In this document: one piece after another, positions 33,205 to 45,530 of the stretch | Numbering within the stretch: position 1 is the first letter of the stretch | Layout: each line of letters starts with the position of its first letter | Assembly (NCBI GenBank): GCA_964485395.1 | Contig: CAZAJF010000020.1 | Span: 1-64,000 of the forward strand | DNA from: JANNSO01 sp964485395 | Lineage (GTDB): Bacteria > Spirochaetota > Spirochaetia > Treponematales > UBA12059 | Direction: 5' to 3' | Length of the DNA: 64,000 nucleotides | Translations under genes and position numbers: made by a program | Notes under the pieces: generated by a model | Told to the model about the DNA's origin: nothing | The model's database searches: none | Seen by the model: the letters and a program-made list of their open reading frames with translations, nothing else

Positions 33205-33992
33205 ACACTCTCCGTGGACTCGGGTCGTTTCAAAATCTTAACGGCGGTAATCCTGTGGCCGTCCATTTCCTGGATGATAAAGTCGAAACCCCGCCAACTG
33301 GCTTTTTCGTAGCGGGACGGTATTTTTCCGAACAGCTCGAAGACGAATCCGCCGAGCGTATCGAACTCCTCGTCCGGCACTTCCAGGTCCAACTGCTCAT
33401 TCAAGTCTTCTATATTGACGCGCGCATCCACGAGCCAGGCGGAATCGCCCAACGGCACGATATCTTCGCGTTCGTTATCAAACTCATCCTGGATGTCGCC
33501 GACGATTTCTTCTATTATATCTTCCATGCACACGATGCCCGAGACTCCACCGTACTCGTCGATGGCTATCGCAATGTGCACATGCCGACGCTTGAATTCG
33601 CGCAACAGCGAATCGATGCGCTTGGAGTCGGGCACGAAAAACGGTTTTCTTATCAGCTCGGCCATATTGATGGCCCCGCCCTTGACGATGGCGTGCAGCA
33701 GGTCTTTTACATATAATACGCCGATGACGTCGTCGATGCTCTCCTGGTAAACGGGTATCCTGGAATGTCCGCAACTCATGACCGTCTCGAGCAGCTCATC
33801 CCGCTCCGCGTCGAGCGGAATAAACACCGTATCGATTCGCGGTACCATGACTTCCTTGACCGTAGTTTCCGAAAGTTCCTGAACCCCCCGAATCATCTCC
33901 CTACGTTCACTCGTTACCTCGTCTGAATCACCCTCGTCGTTTTCAATGGGGCTTTTAGCGAAGAGCCGGGAGAAAAAACCTTTTGTCTTCAA
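33201..33992 (-). CDS. CorC/TlyC-type CBS-domain protein
   Basis: 263 residues. A short N-terminus leads to two CBS domains (VKEVMVPRIDTVFIPLDAER, and IDDVIGVLYVKDLLHAI with IAIAIDEYGGVSGIVCMEDI). The CorC_HlyC transporter-associated domain follows (EEFDTLGGFVFELFGKIP, residues 180-255). No transmembrane region, so this is the soluble CorC type, linked to Mg/Co efflux and nucleotide sensing; spirochaete homologues were called haemolysin TlyC, for which direct support is weak. Overlaps of four bases with ybeY and with the TPR gene show tight coupling. Confidence 0.9.
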   Translation of the reverse strand: MKTKGFFSRLFAKSPIENDEGDSDEVTSERREMIRGVQELSETTVKEVMVPRIDTVFIPLDAERDELLETVMSCGHSRIPVYQESIDDVIGVLYVKDLLHAIVKGGAINMAELIRKPFFVPDSKRIDSLLREFKRRHVHIAIAIDEYGGVSGIVCMEDIIEEIVGDIQDEFDNEREDIVPLGDSAWLVDARVNIEDLNEQLDLEVPDEEFDTLGGFVFELFGKIPSRYEKASWRGFDFIIQEMDGHRITAVKILKRPESTESV

Positions 33993-34453
33993 CGTAATCC
34001 TTCCTTCATTTGAGATGCGACGCTTTCCAGTAAAAATTCCTGCTCCAGGAGCATCGGCTCCCAGGCGTTATTAGTGGCATGATCCATGCCGGATAGATGC
34101 AATATACCATGAATTATGAGTCTTTGTAACTCTTCCTTCCAGGAAACGGCGAAATCGTCGGCATTCCGCATGAGTGCGGGAACCGAAATGACGATATCGC
34201 CGGCTAAAAACCGCCGCTGTCCTTTCGAGTCCGAAAATTCGTCACCCTGATTGAATGAAAGGACGTCAGTGGGACCTTCCTTGTGACGGTAGGTTTTATT
34301 GAGGTCTGAGATGCGCTCGTCGCCGCAAATAAGGATCGACATATCCCAGTCGTCATGTTTTTTTATGGCAAGTGCGGCCAAAGCGGTATTGCGGGCAAAC
34401 TCCAGCCAATCGGGCTCCGAAACATCCTGCACTGCGATGGCGACATGGTTCAT
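33989..34453 (-). CDS. ybeY: Endoribonuclease YbeY (rRNA maturation)
   Basis: 154 residues, the family length. The zinc site is HGILHLSGMDH at about 116-126 (H-x3-H-x5-H). TYRHKEGPTDVLSFNQGDE is the other conserved block. The enzyme takes part in 16S rRNA 3' end processing and ribosome quality control. It overlaps both neighbours by four bases (7TM-HD upstream, corC downstream), the common ybeY-corC arrangement. Confidence 0.95.
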   Translation of the reverse strand: MNHVAIAVQDVSEPDWLEFARNTALAALAIKKHDDWDMSILICGDERISDLNKTYRHKEGPTDVLSFNQGDEFSDSKGQRRFLAGDIVISVPALMRNADDFAVSWKEELQRLIIHGILHLSGMDHATNNAWEPMLLEQEFLLESVASQMKEGLR

Positions 34454-36708
34454 TTTCCGAGTTCCCTGGCTTTTGGATATTCGATGCGTGAATGGAAATG
34501 GCCGGCCAAAATGCGCACGAAGGTATTTTTAATTAGCTCCAGGTCATGGAAGCTGAGTTCCGACCGGGCAAGCTGCCCTCCTTCGGATTTGGCGAGGATC
34601 ATTTCCTTCACAAACTGCTCGAGCTTGGATATGTTCGGTTTTTTGAGCGTGCGGGAGGCCGCCTCGACGCAGTCCGCCAGCATGACGACGGCGGACTCCT
34701 TGCTTCCGGGCAAGGGTCCCGGATAGCGGAAATCTTCCGGGTTGGTTTCCACGTCGTCTTTCTGGGCCTGCGAATAAAAGTAGCTGATGAGAGAGGTACC
34801 GTGATGCTCCGCGATAATGGCCTTGACGTTATCGGGCAGACCGAGGGTTTCGGCCCGCTCGTTGCCGAACTTGACGTGGCCGCGAAGCACCGTCGCGGAC
34901 AGCCGCGGGTTTATCTCGTCGTGCTTATTGTAGCCGGACTGGTTCTCTATGAAATACTCAGGCTGCTCGATCTTGCCGATATCGTGATAATACGCGCCTA
35001 CCCGGGCCAGGAGCGCGGACGCGCCGATCTCGCGGCAGGCCGACTCGGCCAGGTGAGCCACGGTGACGGAGTGGCTGTAGGTGCCCGGGGCTACGGACAA
35101 AAGGCGTTTCAACGCGGGGGCGTTCAGGTCGGAAAGCTCCTGGAGCCGGAAAATCGTAGGCGCGTTCAATGCATGCTCGAGGACGGGCAGGAATCCAAGC
35201 GCCAGCGTGCCGCAGAGGAATCCGTTTACGCCTTGCCAGAAGCCGCCGGACAGGGATGCTACCAGGGCATTGCCGGAAAGCGAGGAAAGGGCGGTTCCCG
35301 CGATGAACTGGAAAAAGGCGAGCTGGGCTGCGCCCCGAACGAGATCGATGCGTTTTTCCGTCTTGCGGGCCAGAAAGGCGCCGACCGCGCCGGAAACGAG
35401 GGCGCTGACGAAACTGTATGCCTCGAAACCGCTCGCGAGTAGCAAGCCCACGGAAAGCACCAGGGTGTACAGAAGGGCGAAGCGTTCGTTAAAAATAATT
35501 GCCATGAGCATGGCCAGCAAGGCGGTGGGCATGAAAGCCGCGAGATGGCGGACTATGTCCCGGGGCAGCAGCGCCGAAAATCCATTGGCGATGACGAAAT
35601 AAAGCACGCCCAGTAAAAGAACCAGGATAAACGCCGTTTTATCCAGGGTAAGGCCGGTTATCCTCGGGGCGAAGATCATGAGCACCCCGAAGAAAATATA
35701 TGCGAGGAAGAACGAGCCTCCCACGGCATAGGCAAAGCTGAAGCGGACTCCCGACTTGCGCAAGGCGGCGAGCTGCTGCATATCCCCTTCGGTTATGATG
35801 AAACCTTTCCGCAGTATCTTTTCTCCGCGGCTGATGCGCCTCATTACCGGCTCAACCCTGGAAGCCGCGTTGGCCAGCCGTTTTTCGCTCTGCGTCGGAT
35901 CGAAAAAAGTATTCTCCCCGGCGAATACGAGCACGAGCTCGGCGGCCAATTCCGCCAGGGTTGAGTTCAGCTTCATCGCTTTGGCCGCGTCCTTGGCCGC
36001 CCGCCCCACAAGTCTCATGGTAAGGAGCTTATCCACCGAAACCTGCTCATAGGTAAGCGGACCGTCGCTCCAGCGTCGAACCTCGATGGTCTGCTGGTTA
36101 TAATGCTCGAGGCCGGTAACGGGCAGCGCCACTATGCCGGTTTTGCCGAGGCGTTCCAGGATGAGGCGCGCCTGGCTGAAAGCGACGGCGGGAGCGGGAT
36201 ACTCGGCGAGCCGGGAATAGAGCTCGGCGCCGCCCATAGCGGGGAACCTTGCCTGCACCTGCAGGACGAGATCCTTCGAATTCCGGGTCGCGTCGAAGGA
36301 GGCCATGAAAAAGGCGGCGAACGAGTCGAAGTCAGCCAGTGATTTTTTTATTACGCTATCGTCGATCACGAACACGGGGGGCACGAGCCGCTTTTCGGAT
36401 TCCACGCGCACAGCGGTCGCGGGTTCGTCGATGAATATGATCTCCCGGGGCGCGCTTACGTCGCGTTCGGCGACCTTTCCCGCCTCGAAGCCGTCCATGC
36501 CGGCGAAGCGGGAGAACGCGCCGAAACCGGAAAAGGCCGCGACGCATACGAGGAACGCCCCCAAGAGCAGCCACGCATACTGTCGCCGCTCGGGGTCTTC
36601 CACATTGAGCAGGCGCGAAATCGCGTTGCCCGCAACCCTGTGACCTGGATACAGGGAGGAAGCGGACACAGGCTGTTTGTTGCCATTTATATTTTTATTC
36701 ATCGTCAT
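34450..36708 (-). CDS. 7TM-HD membrane phosphodiesterase (PgpH-type, probably c-di-AMP)
   Basis: 752 residues. One N-terminal helix (WLLLGAFLVCVAAFSGF), then an extracytoplasmic 7TMR-HDED region (about 80-310, with FIDEPATAVRVESEKRLVPP), seven membrane helices (about 330-510) and a cytosolic HD domain (about 535-720: GTYSHSVTVAHLAES, VGAYYHDIGKIEQPEYFIEN, LRGHVKFG, IIAEHHGTSLISYFY). All HD metal ligands appear intact. Listeria PgpH, with the same architecture, hydrolyses c-di-AMP to pApA; c-di-AMP as substrate here is by family. ATG 36708 or the ATG two codons on may be the start. It heads the ybeY-corC-TPR run. Confidence 0.92.
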   Translation of the reverse strand: MTMNKNINGNKQPVSASSLYPGHRVAGNAISRLLNVEDPERRQYAWLLLGAFLVCVAAFSGFGAFSRFAGMDGFEAGKVAERDVSAPREIIFIDEPATAVRVESEKRLVPPVFVIDDSVIKKSLADFDSFAAFFMASFDATRNSKDLVLQVQARFPAMGGAELYSRLAEYPAPAVAFSQARLILERLGKTGIVALPVTGLEHYNQQTIEVRRWSDGPLTYEQVSVDKLLTMRLVGRAAKDAAKAMKLNSTLAELAAELVLVFAGENTFFDPTQSEKRLANAASRVEPVMRRISRGEKILRKGFIITEGDMQQLAALRKSGVRFSFAYAVGGSFFLAYIFFGVLMIFAPRITGLTLDKTAFILVLLLGVLYFVIANGFSALLPRDIVRHLAAFMPTALLAMLMAIIFNERFALLYTLVLSVGLLLASGFEAYSFVSALVSGAVGAFLARKTEKRIDLVRGAAQLAFFQFIAGTALSSLSGNALVASLSGGFWQGVNGFLCGTLALGFLPVLEHALNAPTIFRLQELSDLNAPALKRLLSVAPGTYSHSVTVAHLAESACREIGASALLARVGAYYHDIGKIEQPEYFIENQSGYNKHDEINPRLSATVLRGHVKFGNERAETLGLPDNVKAIIAEHHGTSLISYFYSQAQKDDVETNPEDFRYPGPLPGSKESAVVMLADCVEAASRTLKKPNISKLEQFVKEMILAKSEGGQLARSELSFHDLELIKNTFVRILAGHFHSRIEYPKARELGK

Positions 36709-36895
36709 GGGCCTCGATTATCATGCGCCTCGGGGGATTATGCTCCGTATCCGGGCGAATTCGCGCTTCGACAAAGCCTGTGTCTTCCAGTTCAATACTA
36801 GTGATTGCCGACAATGGGACCTCGTCTCGCAGCTATCCTAGCCTCTGGACGCTAAAAAATCAACAGGAGCGACGATTGAAAAGACAATGCGCAGG

Positions 36896-39800
36896 CTACC
36901 AGGTGATCGTTTCGCCTTCCTTCTTGTATTGCGTCTTGATTTCCGGAACGCCTCTCCATGCAACCAAAAAGCTTATGGATTTCCGGAACTCGTATTGCCG
37001 CGTCGTGGTATTCAAGAACGGCTGCGCGGTAAAATCGAACGTGAGATCCCAATCGGACATGTAATGAACGGCCTTGACCGTCAGGGATTTCAGCTTGAAA
37101 AGCGATTCTTGCCTATTTGACTTGTCAGGGTTGAAAATGTCGAAGCCCTTGAGTATATCCAGAAATGGATTTACCGCAGCTACGCTGGCAAAGGGTTCGG
37201 GAAGCTGAAACCAATCCTTGTAATACCGCCATGATGAAGAATTCCTCGAATTGGAAACAAAAGAAATATCCAAAAACTCGAATATTTTAAAAGTGAGGTT
37301 GGTATTGAAACCCATTGAAGAGTCCGTAATGCGCAAGAAACTTTGTTTGATATCCGAGTTGATCGAAAATGCCGAGCTGATGCGATTTTTCCACAGTGGA
37401 AGCGGAGTCCATTGTTTATTGAAGGCAATGGTCATGTCACTGGCGCGAAATTCACTGTCCGTACCTACGAGCCACCCTTTTCCAAGGGAAAAAGTGTACG
37501 CGGGCATATATTTACTCACGATTTCGGCGCTGAGTCCATCCCACACAAGTTTGTTGACCAGGGAATTAAGCCGTTTGTCGGTGATACTATAGGCGATAGT
37601 GTTCGTACTGACCGGAAAGGGTGTTTTACCGCCGGTAAGGGAAACGTTGAGCGGCTCCCAAGAAAAGTCGCTTTCCGCCGTTTTCTTCGCAAAGCTCGTA
37701 CTTGAAGTAACGGCTATTGAAAATGGAAAACGCAGAGCCAGGTTCAAGCCATATGACGGCAACAAAGGCGGCAGGGCGACTTTCAACGCCAGCGACTGAT
37801 CAAAGCCAAAAGGCCGGATCGCGAGCGTCGTACTCAGGTTATGCGTCTTGATGCGCTCCTGCGTCCATTCGAAAGTCTGCGTCTTAAATACCGGGACATT
37901 CTGCTTTATTGAGTCGAAGGTGTAATCATAGAGAGGCATTTCCAGATTCCAGGACAGGGTCGTCGGCGCAAAAAACCAGAAATCCTGGAGAGGGGAACTG
38001 GATAACCCCAAAGTGCCGCTTATTTTATCCGCGCGGGCCTGGGCATCCTGCCGCTTCCAGGTATCAAGCAGCGTCTGGCTGACATAGGCGGTGTCCGATA
38101 AAACGATGGGCCGGTCCTGGCCGCGGCTCGAAGCATTCACCACGGCTGTAAGCTTGGCGAGCGAGTCTAAGAGCGAAGCATTCAGGGTCATGCTGCCGCT
38201 GATGTTCCCGGACCGCGTTTCATACAGGGCTTGCCAATTCAGCAAGTCGGGAGTAAGCCAGGCAGCCGTATTGAAGCGCCTGTCGATTTTAAGCGAAGGA
38301 GTCGCCTGCCAAAACAGCTTCATCGCGAACAAATTCCTGACTTTGGCGGTTTCCGGGCTCAAGATGCCGGGGACTATAAAATCCGGTGTTGGTTCGGTGA
38401 TGGTCTCAGCGCTAGCAGGAGGCTGTTCCGGGACGAACCAAGGCGCCATAAGTTCGGGGAGGGTTTCGTCAGAGCCCGATTTCACCGCGGGTCCTGCGTT
38501 CTCGCCCGCAGGCGCCGAGGCTTTCAAGGCATCGGGCTTTTCTTTGCTTTTAACGGCAAACGGATACTCGAACAAGGTACCGCCTATGCTGAGGGCGGAA
38601 TCCACCAAACTAAAAGTATCGGGCAGAAAAAAATCAGCGCAGGGATTATTCCTGTAGAATAAAAGCTGCGCGGGATCCGTCGGGGCAACGCTTGCCTTGC
38701 TGATCCATAAAAGCGAGGAACTGAGTCTGGACAGCGATAAACCGGTAATCCAGGGAGAGATCGCGCTGACGGGAACCGTGGCTTGGATATCTATTTTATC
38801 GGTAAACGTCGTTACTTTCGACGGAACGACACCGGTTTCTTTTTTTTTCATGAACTGAAGCCATTCCATGTCTTCCGTACGCTGCTTGAAATCCCTGTCG
38901 AACCAGGTGTCTCCGAAAAACGGCAAGGCGAAGGAAACGGAAACGGGACCCAATGAAAATCGGCTCGCCAGATTGAATGAAAAACGGAACGGAAGAATCA
39001 CCCCGAAAAGATTCGTTTCGTTCCAGATGCTCTGCAGGCTATGCTCCATGACGAACGGGCTGAAAGTCGTCGTACCCAAGGGGAAGATCGATCGGCTGTA
39101 CCCGATGCCCAGATACGCGTCGATCGATTGAAAGGGCTTGAGCGTGGTAATATTCGCCTGGATGCCCGAGTACGCCCCGAGGTTGGTGTAGATATCCAGA
39201 AACATTTTTATAACATCGCTGGTTTTCGACTCCTTTTTGTCCTTGGTGGTGCGAAGGAACACGCCGTCGATGCGCTTTGCGTATCCCTTGGACCCTTCGG
39301 TGAGCTTAAAAAGGCTGATGGACTCTTTTTTCTCGGGTTTTTCGCCCAGGAAATACGTGGTTGTCTGGACGAAGCGGCCTTCCCTGTCGCGCGAACCGAA
39401 GACAGGGTGGAACACGATCTCCTCTCCGGGATAATAGAAAAACGGCAGGTAGAGGACGGGCAGCTCCCCGACGGAAAGCGTCGCGTTAAAAATCGCCCAC
39501 TCGTTGCCGCCCAGAATCCATATCCGCGAAGCCCGGATGGAAAAATATTTTTCAGGCTTGTCTCCGTTGGTTATGATGCCATCCTTGAATTCCAGGACCG
39601 ATTCGCCCCGGCGCACGATGTCCTTTGCTTCGAAGGTGAGCTTCGTCTCGCTCTGGGCCCCGCTCTTGCTTTTACCGTCCAGGAACAGGCCGCTCCATTC
39701 ATCCAGGTCGATCTCCATGAGTTCGCCCAGGAAAAAATCGGAACCGCCCGCCTTTTTTCTCTCGTAAACTATGTGGCCGCGGGCGGACATCAGGTTGGAA

Positions 39801-40309
39801 TCCTTGTTGTAGATAATTTCGTCGGCCCGAATCAGGTGGGATTCGCCGCTGGCGTCGTCCTTCATGGTTATGGAAACGCCGCCTGAAAACCTGATGATGG
39901 AGTCGCCGTCGCCTTTTGCGCTGAGGTAGTCCGTTTTATCGGCCGATTCGATGATGACGGTTTTGGCGGCGGCTTTTGCGGAAGGCGGAGCGCTGACGCT
40001 GTAATGCCCATATAACCGGGAGCGCAAATCGTCCGCTGAGCCGGTTGCGTCGAGACCGAGGCTTCGCACCCAGGAAAGCAACGCATAATAATCGGAGGAG
40101 GCTATGTCTAAAGGCAGGGTTTTTAAGAAAACATCTATTTCTGCCGTCTCAGGCGGCGATTCAGGCGAGAGTTCCGTATCGGACGCAGGAATTTCCGCGG
40201 ATTGGGATTCCAAGATAGGATCACCGCTTGGCAGAGGCTTTCCCAAGGCTTGGGAGTATAAAAAAGGAATACACAGAAACAAATATGAAAATTGAAGATA
40301 TTTGCGCAT
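36896..40309 (-). CDS. LptD/OstA-like outer-membrane assembly protein
   Basis: 1137 residues from ATG 40309, chosen because a signal peptide (KYLQFSYLFLCIPFLYSQA) starts there; the frame is open to 40411. Residues 105-235 form an LptA/OstA-type beta-jellyroll (KTDYLSAKGDGDSIIRFSGG, ADEIIYNKDSNLMSARGHIV). The rest is a long series of amphipathic strands with the LptD-like GGNEWAIFNATLSVGELPVL and FPIPYFYYPGEE-like region, consistent with a large beta-barrel. In Gram-negatives LptD inserts LPS. Many treponemes lack classical LPS, so the cargo may be another glycolipid. The LptD-typical paired cysteines are not obvious. Confidence 0.8.
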   Translation of the reverse strand: MRKYLQFSYLFLCIPFLYSQALGKPLPSGDPILESQSAEIPASDTELSPESPPETAEIDVFLKTLPLDIASSDYYALLSWVRSLGLDATGSADDLRSRLYGHYSVSAPPSAKAAAKTVIIESADKTDYLSAKGDGDSIIRFSGGVSITMKDDASGESHLIRADEIIYNKDSNLMSARGHIVYERKKAGGSDFFLGELMEIDLDEWSGLFLDGKSKSGAQSETKLTFEAKDIVRRGESVLEFKDGIITNGDKPEKYFSIRASRIWILGGNEWAIFNATLSVGELPVLYLPFFYYPGEEIVFHPVFGSRDREGRFVQTTTYFLGEKPEKKESISLFKLTEGSKGYAKRIDGVFLRTTKDKKESKTSDVIKMFLDIYTNLGAYSGIQANITTLKPFQSIDAYLGIGYSRSIFPLGTTTFSPFVMEHSLQSIWNETNLFGVILPFRFSFNLASRFSLGPVSVSFALPFFGDTWFDRDFKQRTEDMEWLQFMKKKETGVVPSKVTTFTDKIDIQATVPVSAISPWITGLSLSRLSSSLLWISKASVAPTDPAQLLFYRNNPCADFFLPDTFSLVDSALSIGGTLFEYPFAVKSKEKPDALKASAPAGENAGPAVKSGSDETLPELMAPWFVPEQPPASAETITEPTPDFIVPGILSPETAKVRNLFAMKLFWQATPSLKIDRRFNTAAWLTPDLLNWQALYETRSGNISGSMTLNASLLDSLAKLTAVVNASSRGQDRPIVLSDTAYVSQTLLDTWKRQDAQARADKISGTLGLSSSPLQDFWFFAPTTLSWNLEMPLYDYTFDSIKQNVPVFKTQTFEWTQERIKTHNLSTTLAIRPFGFDQSLALKVALPPLLPSYGLNLALRFPFSIAVTSSTSFAKKTAESDFSWEPLNVSLTGGKTPFPVSTNTIAYSITDKRLNSLVNKLVWDGLSAEIVSKYMPAYTFSLGKGWLVGTDSEFRASDMTIAFNKQWTPLPLWKNRISSAFSINSDIKQSFLRITDSSMGFNTNLTFKIFEFLDISFVSNSRNSSSWRYYKDWFQLPEPFASVAAVNPFLDILKGFDIFNPDKSNRQESLFKLKSLTVKAVHYMSDWDLTFDFTAQPFLNTTTRQYEFRKSISFLVAWRGVPEIKTQYKKEGETITW

Positions 40310-40407
40310 ACGCGCCCATAATACAGGGAAGCGGCTCGCCAGTAAAGGCCGCCTCACAGGGCGACCGTTACCGGCGGGTCTTTTCAATCCGCGTACTTGA
40401 TTAAAAT

Positions 40408-43311
<2,904 letters not shown>

Positions 43312-43474
43312 GGTAAGAACTAGAATACTCTCTCTCTTGCGAAAGGGCAAGTACCTTAACGCCCATGTAGTACTTTGCGCAGTAATAGCGCAACGTACAC
43401 CTGTCAAAAAAGCACGCGTCGCTTGGTAGCCGTTCGGGACGACGCGACGTATACTCTCTTTGATCGGAGATTCC

Positions 43475-44152
43475 ATGCGCTTCAACGAAAAACTTGCGGC
43501 ACTGCGAAAAGAGAAAAATGCTTCCCAGGAAAAACTGGCCGAGTACCTGGGCATCTCGAGGCAGTCGGTCGCAAAATGGGAATCGGGGGAATCGCTCCCG
43601 GAAATAGACAGGCTTATCCAGCTTAGCGATTATTTTATGGTAAGCATGGATTCCTTGATCCGGGACGAGAGCTGCCAAAGCCGGCAACCGGGGAAGCCTC
43701 GGGGAGAGAACCGGGAAAATCGCGTCATAGATTTTCTATGCAGGGCGAAAAAAATAACATACGCGGGAAAAGGGGCGGAAGTCGCTTCGTCGCGGCTAAA
43801 CTCCCATGACCTGGCATATGAGGAAAACGATCTATCGTATTATGACACCTACCTGGGAAGCGAATTTTTTTCGGGGCAGGAAGCCGTATGGCAGAGCGGA
43901 GAGCCGCTTTGGTCCATGAACTATTACGGACGTGTTTTGCATGAAAGCTTTTCCGGGAATTTCCTTAAGGAAGCCCTCGGTCTTGTTACGGCGGAATATC
44001 CGTTTCGAGGCCCGCTTATCCACCATGACGGAAATTACAGCTACCATTGTTCAGTGAACGGCGGGTTCGGGAGGTTCAAGGGAGCCGAGGAAATATTTTA
44101 TGGAGACGCAAAGGTATACGAATGTCTTTTTCACGGCGGAAGCATTAAATAA
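43475..44152 (+). CDS. XRE regulator with DUF5680-like C-terminal domain
   Basis: 225 residues from ATG 43475, which is preceded by CGGAGATTCC. Residues 1-65 are a helix-turn-helix (LRKEKNASQEKLAEYLGISR, QSVAKWESGESLPEIDRLIQ) with the usual LSDYFMVSMDSLI tail. Residues 85-225 hold a sensor-like domain: VIDFLCRAKKITYAGKGAEV, YYDTYLGSEFFSGQEAVW, WSMNYYGRVLHESF. These resemble DUF5680, often attached to XRE domains in Firmicutes and spirochaetes. Ligand unknown. Divergent from uvrA and overlapping the next, convergent gene by eight bases at its 3' end. Confidence 0.82.
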   Translation: MRFNEKLAALRKEKNASQEKLAEYLGISRQSVAKWESGESLPEIDRLIQLSDYFMVSMDSLIRDESCQSRQPGKPRGENRENRVIDFLCRAKKITYAGKGAEVASSRLNSHDLAYEENDLSYYDTYLGSEFFSGQEAVWQSGEPLWSMNYYGRVLHESFSGNFLKEALGLVTAEYPFRGPLIHHDGNYSYHCSVNGGFGRFKGAEEIFYGDAKVYECLFHGGSIK

Positions 44153-44693
44153 TATCACGCCTCTCGCTTTTAAGGATTCCGTACACGTTGAGGTCGTTGA
44201 TCGTGTCGCCGATTTTTTCCGCGTGCCGAATCGTGCCTTCGGGCACCATGCCGAGCTTTTGCGGTATTCGATTGCTTGCCGGGTTGGCGGTGGAACAAAA
44301 TATCTCGATTTTTTCCGCGCCCAGTTTATCGAAGGCGATTCCGATCAACGACTTGACGCATGACGTCATGATGCCTTTTCCCGTAAAATTTTCAGCCAGC
44401 CAATATCCTATTTCGAATGTTCCCGTCGAGTCGTTGGTGCTGAAAACATCGACTATCCCGATTATATTCCTTTTATGCCTGATCGCATACGCAAGATCCT
44501 TCATCTCCGCCAAGGCGATCAGGCACGATTTAATAAAACCGCGCGTATCTTCCGCCGTTTTCGTACCGTCGACCCATGGCAGATATTTTCCAAGGAAGCT
44601 CCTGTTAGCCTCGGTAAGCAGGAAAATTTCCTCGGCATCGAAAGGCGTCAGAAGTTCCATCGTGATCTCGGCGTCTATCGTCACAATATTCAT
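44145..44693 (-). CDS. GNAT acetyltransferase (RimJ/RimL type)
   Basis: 182 residues from ATG 44693, preceded by TGGAGGGAAACGCG. The RimJ/RimL layout is seen: MELLTPFDAEEIFLLTEANR, then GIVDVFSTNDSTGTFEIGYW, the acetyl-CoA loop AENFTGKGIMTSCVKSLIGI, and AEKIEIFCSTANPASNRIPQKLGM. It would acetylate a protein N-terminus or a small amine from acetyl-CoA. Tail-to-tail with the XRE gene. Confidence 0.88.
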   Translation of the reverse strand: MNIVTIDAEITMELLTPFDAEEIFLLTEANRSFLGKYLPWVDGTKTAEDTRGFIKSCLIALAEMKDLAYAIRHKRNIIGIVDVFSTNDSTGTFEIGYWLAENFTGKGIMTSCVKSLIGIAFDKLGAEKIEIFCSTANPASNRIPQKLGMVPEGTIRHAEKIGDTINDLNVYGILKSERRDII

Positions 44694-44758
44694 CGCGTTT
44701 CCCTCCATTCAAGTCATCATCGCTCCCGAGCAAATAAAAGTCCCGGCTTCCTTTGTAA

Positions 44759-45015
44759 TTAATATTTTACATTTTTTTTGATTGAGCAGGCTCGGAAGTC
44801 GATCTTGGCCGAAACTTCGAGAAGCGCCGCCTGCGCGGTTCGCACCATGCCTTCGGAATTATCGGCCAACACCAGTTTCCGGGAAGGATCGATCGCATGT
44901 CTGTCATGGGCTCAGAGCGTACCATCGCCGCGTCCGAATTCGAGTGTCGAGCATCCTGCAAAAAACTTCGCGAGCTTAGATTGCAGCTGTTTTTGCAGTT
45001 CTCCCCGGCACCCAT
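44759..45015 (-). pseudogene. Relic of a SAM-dependent methyltransferase
   Basis: A minus-strand frame interrupted by TGA at 44912-44914 reads LQSKLAKFFAGCSTLEFGRG then DGTL, stop, and continues in phase AHDRHAIDPSRKLVLADNSE, GMVRTAQAALLEVSAKIDFR to TAA at 44759. This is recognisably the SAM-binding region of class I methyltransferases (LEFGCGTGTL then GLDNSEGMV), with the second Gly/Cys damaged and the 5' and 3' parts missing. It lies between two GNAT genes and has no start signal. Treated as a pseudogene. Confidence 0.55.
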
Positions 45016-45017
45016 GT

Positions 45018-45530
45018 TCAGGAAACCCCGCAGGAAACTTTTTTCCTGTACCGGACTTCTTCCTGGCTGAACGCCTCCAGTACTTTCTTTTTTCCGTCCA
45101 TGGCGTATCCATGCTTTTCGTAAAAGGACCTGGCTGCGTTATTTTTTTCGAACACCCAAATGACGATTTCGTCCTTTCCCCGGATTCGGGCTATCTCCTC
45201 GCATTCGTCGATCAATTCGGAGCCTATGCCCTTTCCTATAAAATTTGGGTCTACGTAGATGGCCATGAGCTCGAATTCATTTTCACCACGGTCGTCGTCC
45301 CGGGAGGTTCCAACTTTCATGATTCCATCGACGATGCCGCCATGCTCGCTGACGTAGGTTTGGGCATCGGGCTTCCCGTAGTTAGCCAGGAACCTTTCGC
45401 AATTTGCCTTTACCGAGAGCTCCTTGTACAGGAAATCCATGGGGACGATATCCTTATAGGCGGTTCGCCAGCCAAAAACTACTATCTCCGATATTCTCTG
45501 TCCGTCCGAGAGATCCGCTTTCCGTATCAT
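45018..45530 (-). CDS. GNAT acetyltransferase
   Basis: 170 residues from ATG 45530; AAGGAG lies five bases upstream. N-terminal MIRKADLSDGQRISEIVVFG WRTAYKDIVP is typical of small-molecule GNATs; the acetyl-CoA site is LMAIYVDPNFIGKGIGSELI (V-x4-GxGxG variant), followed by WVFEKNNAARSFYEKHGYAM. The substrate is unknown. The final residues run into the methyltransferase relic downstream. Confidence 0.88.
   Translation of the reverse strand: MIRKADLSDGQRISEIVVFGWRTAYKDIVPMDFLYKELSVKANCERFLANYGKPDAQTYVSEHGGIVDGIMKVGTSRDDDRGENEFELMAIYVDPNFIGKGIGSELIDECEEIARIRGKDEIVIWVFEKNNAARSFYEKHGYAMDGKKKVLEAFSQEEVRYRKKVSCGVS

Noticed and set aside
33201..33992. Haemolysin (TlyC) annotation
   Set aside because: The domain content is CBS plus CorC_HlyC; a haemolytic role is not supported by the sequence.
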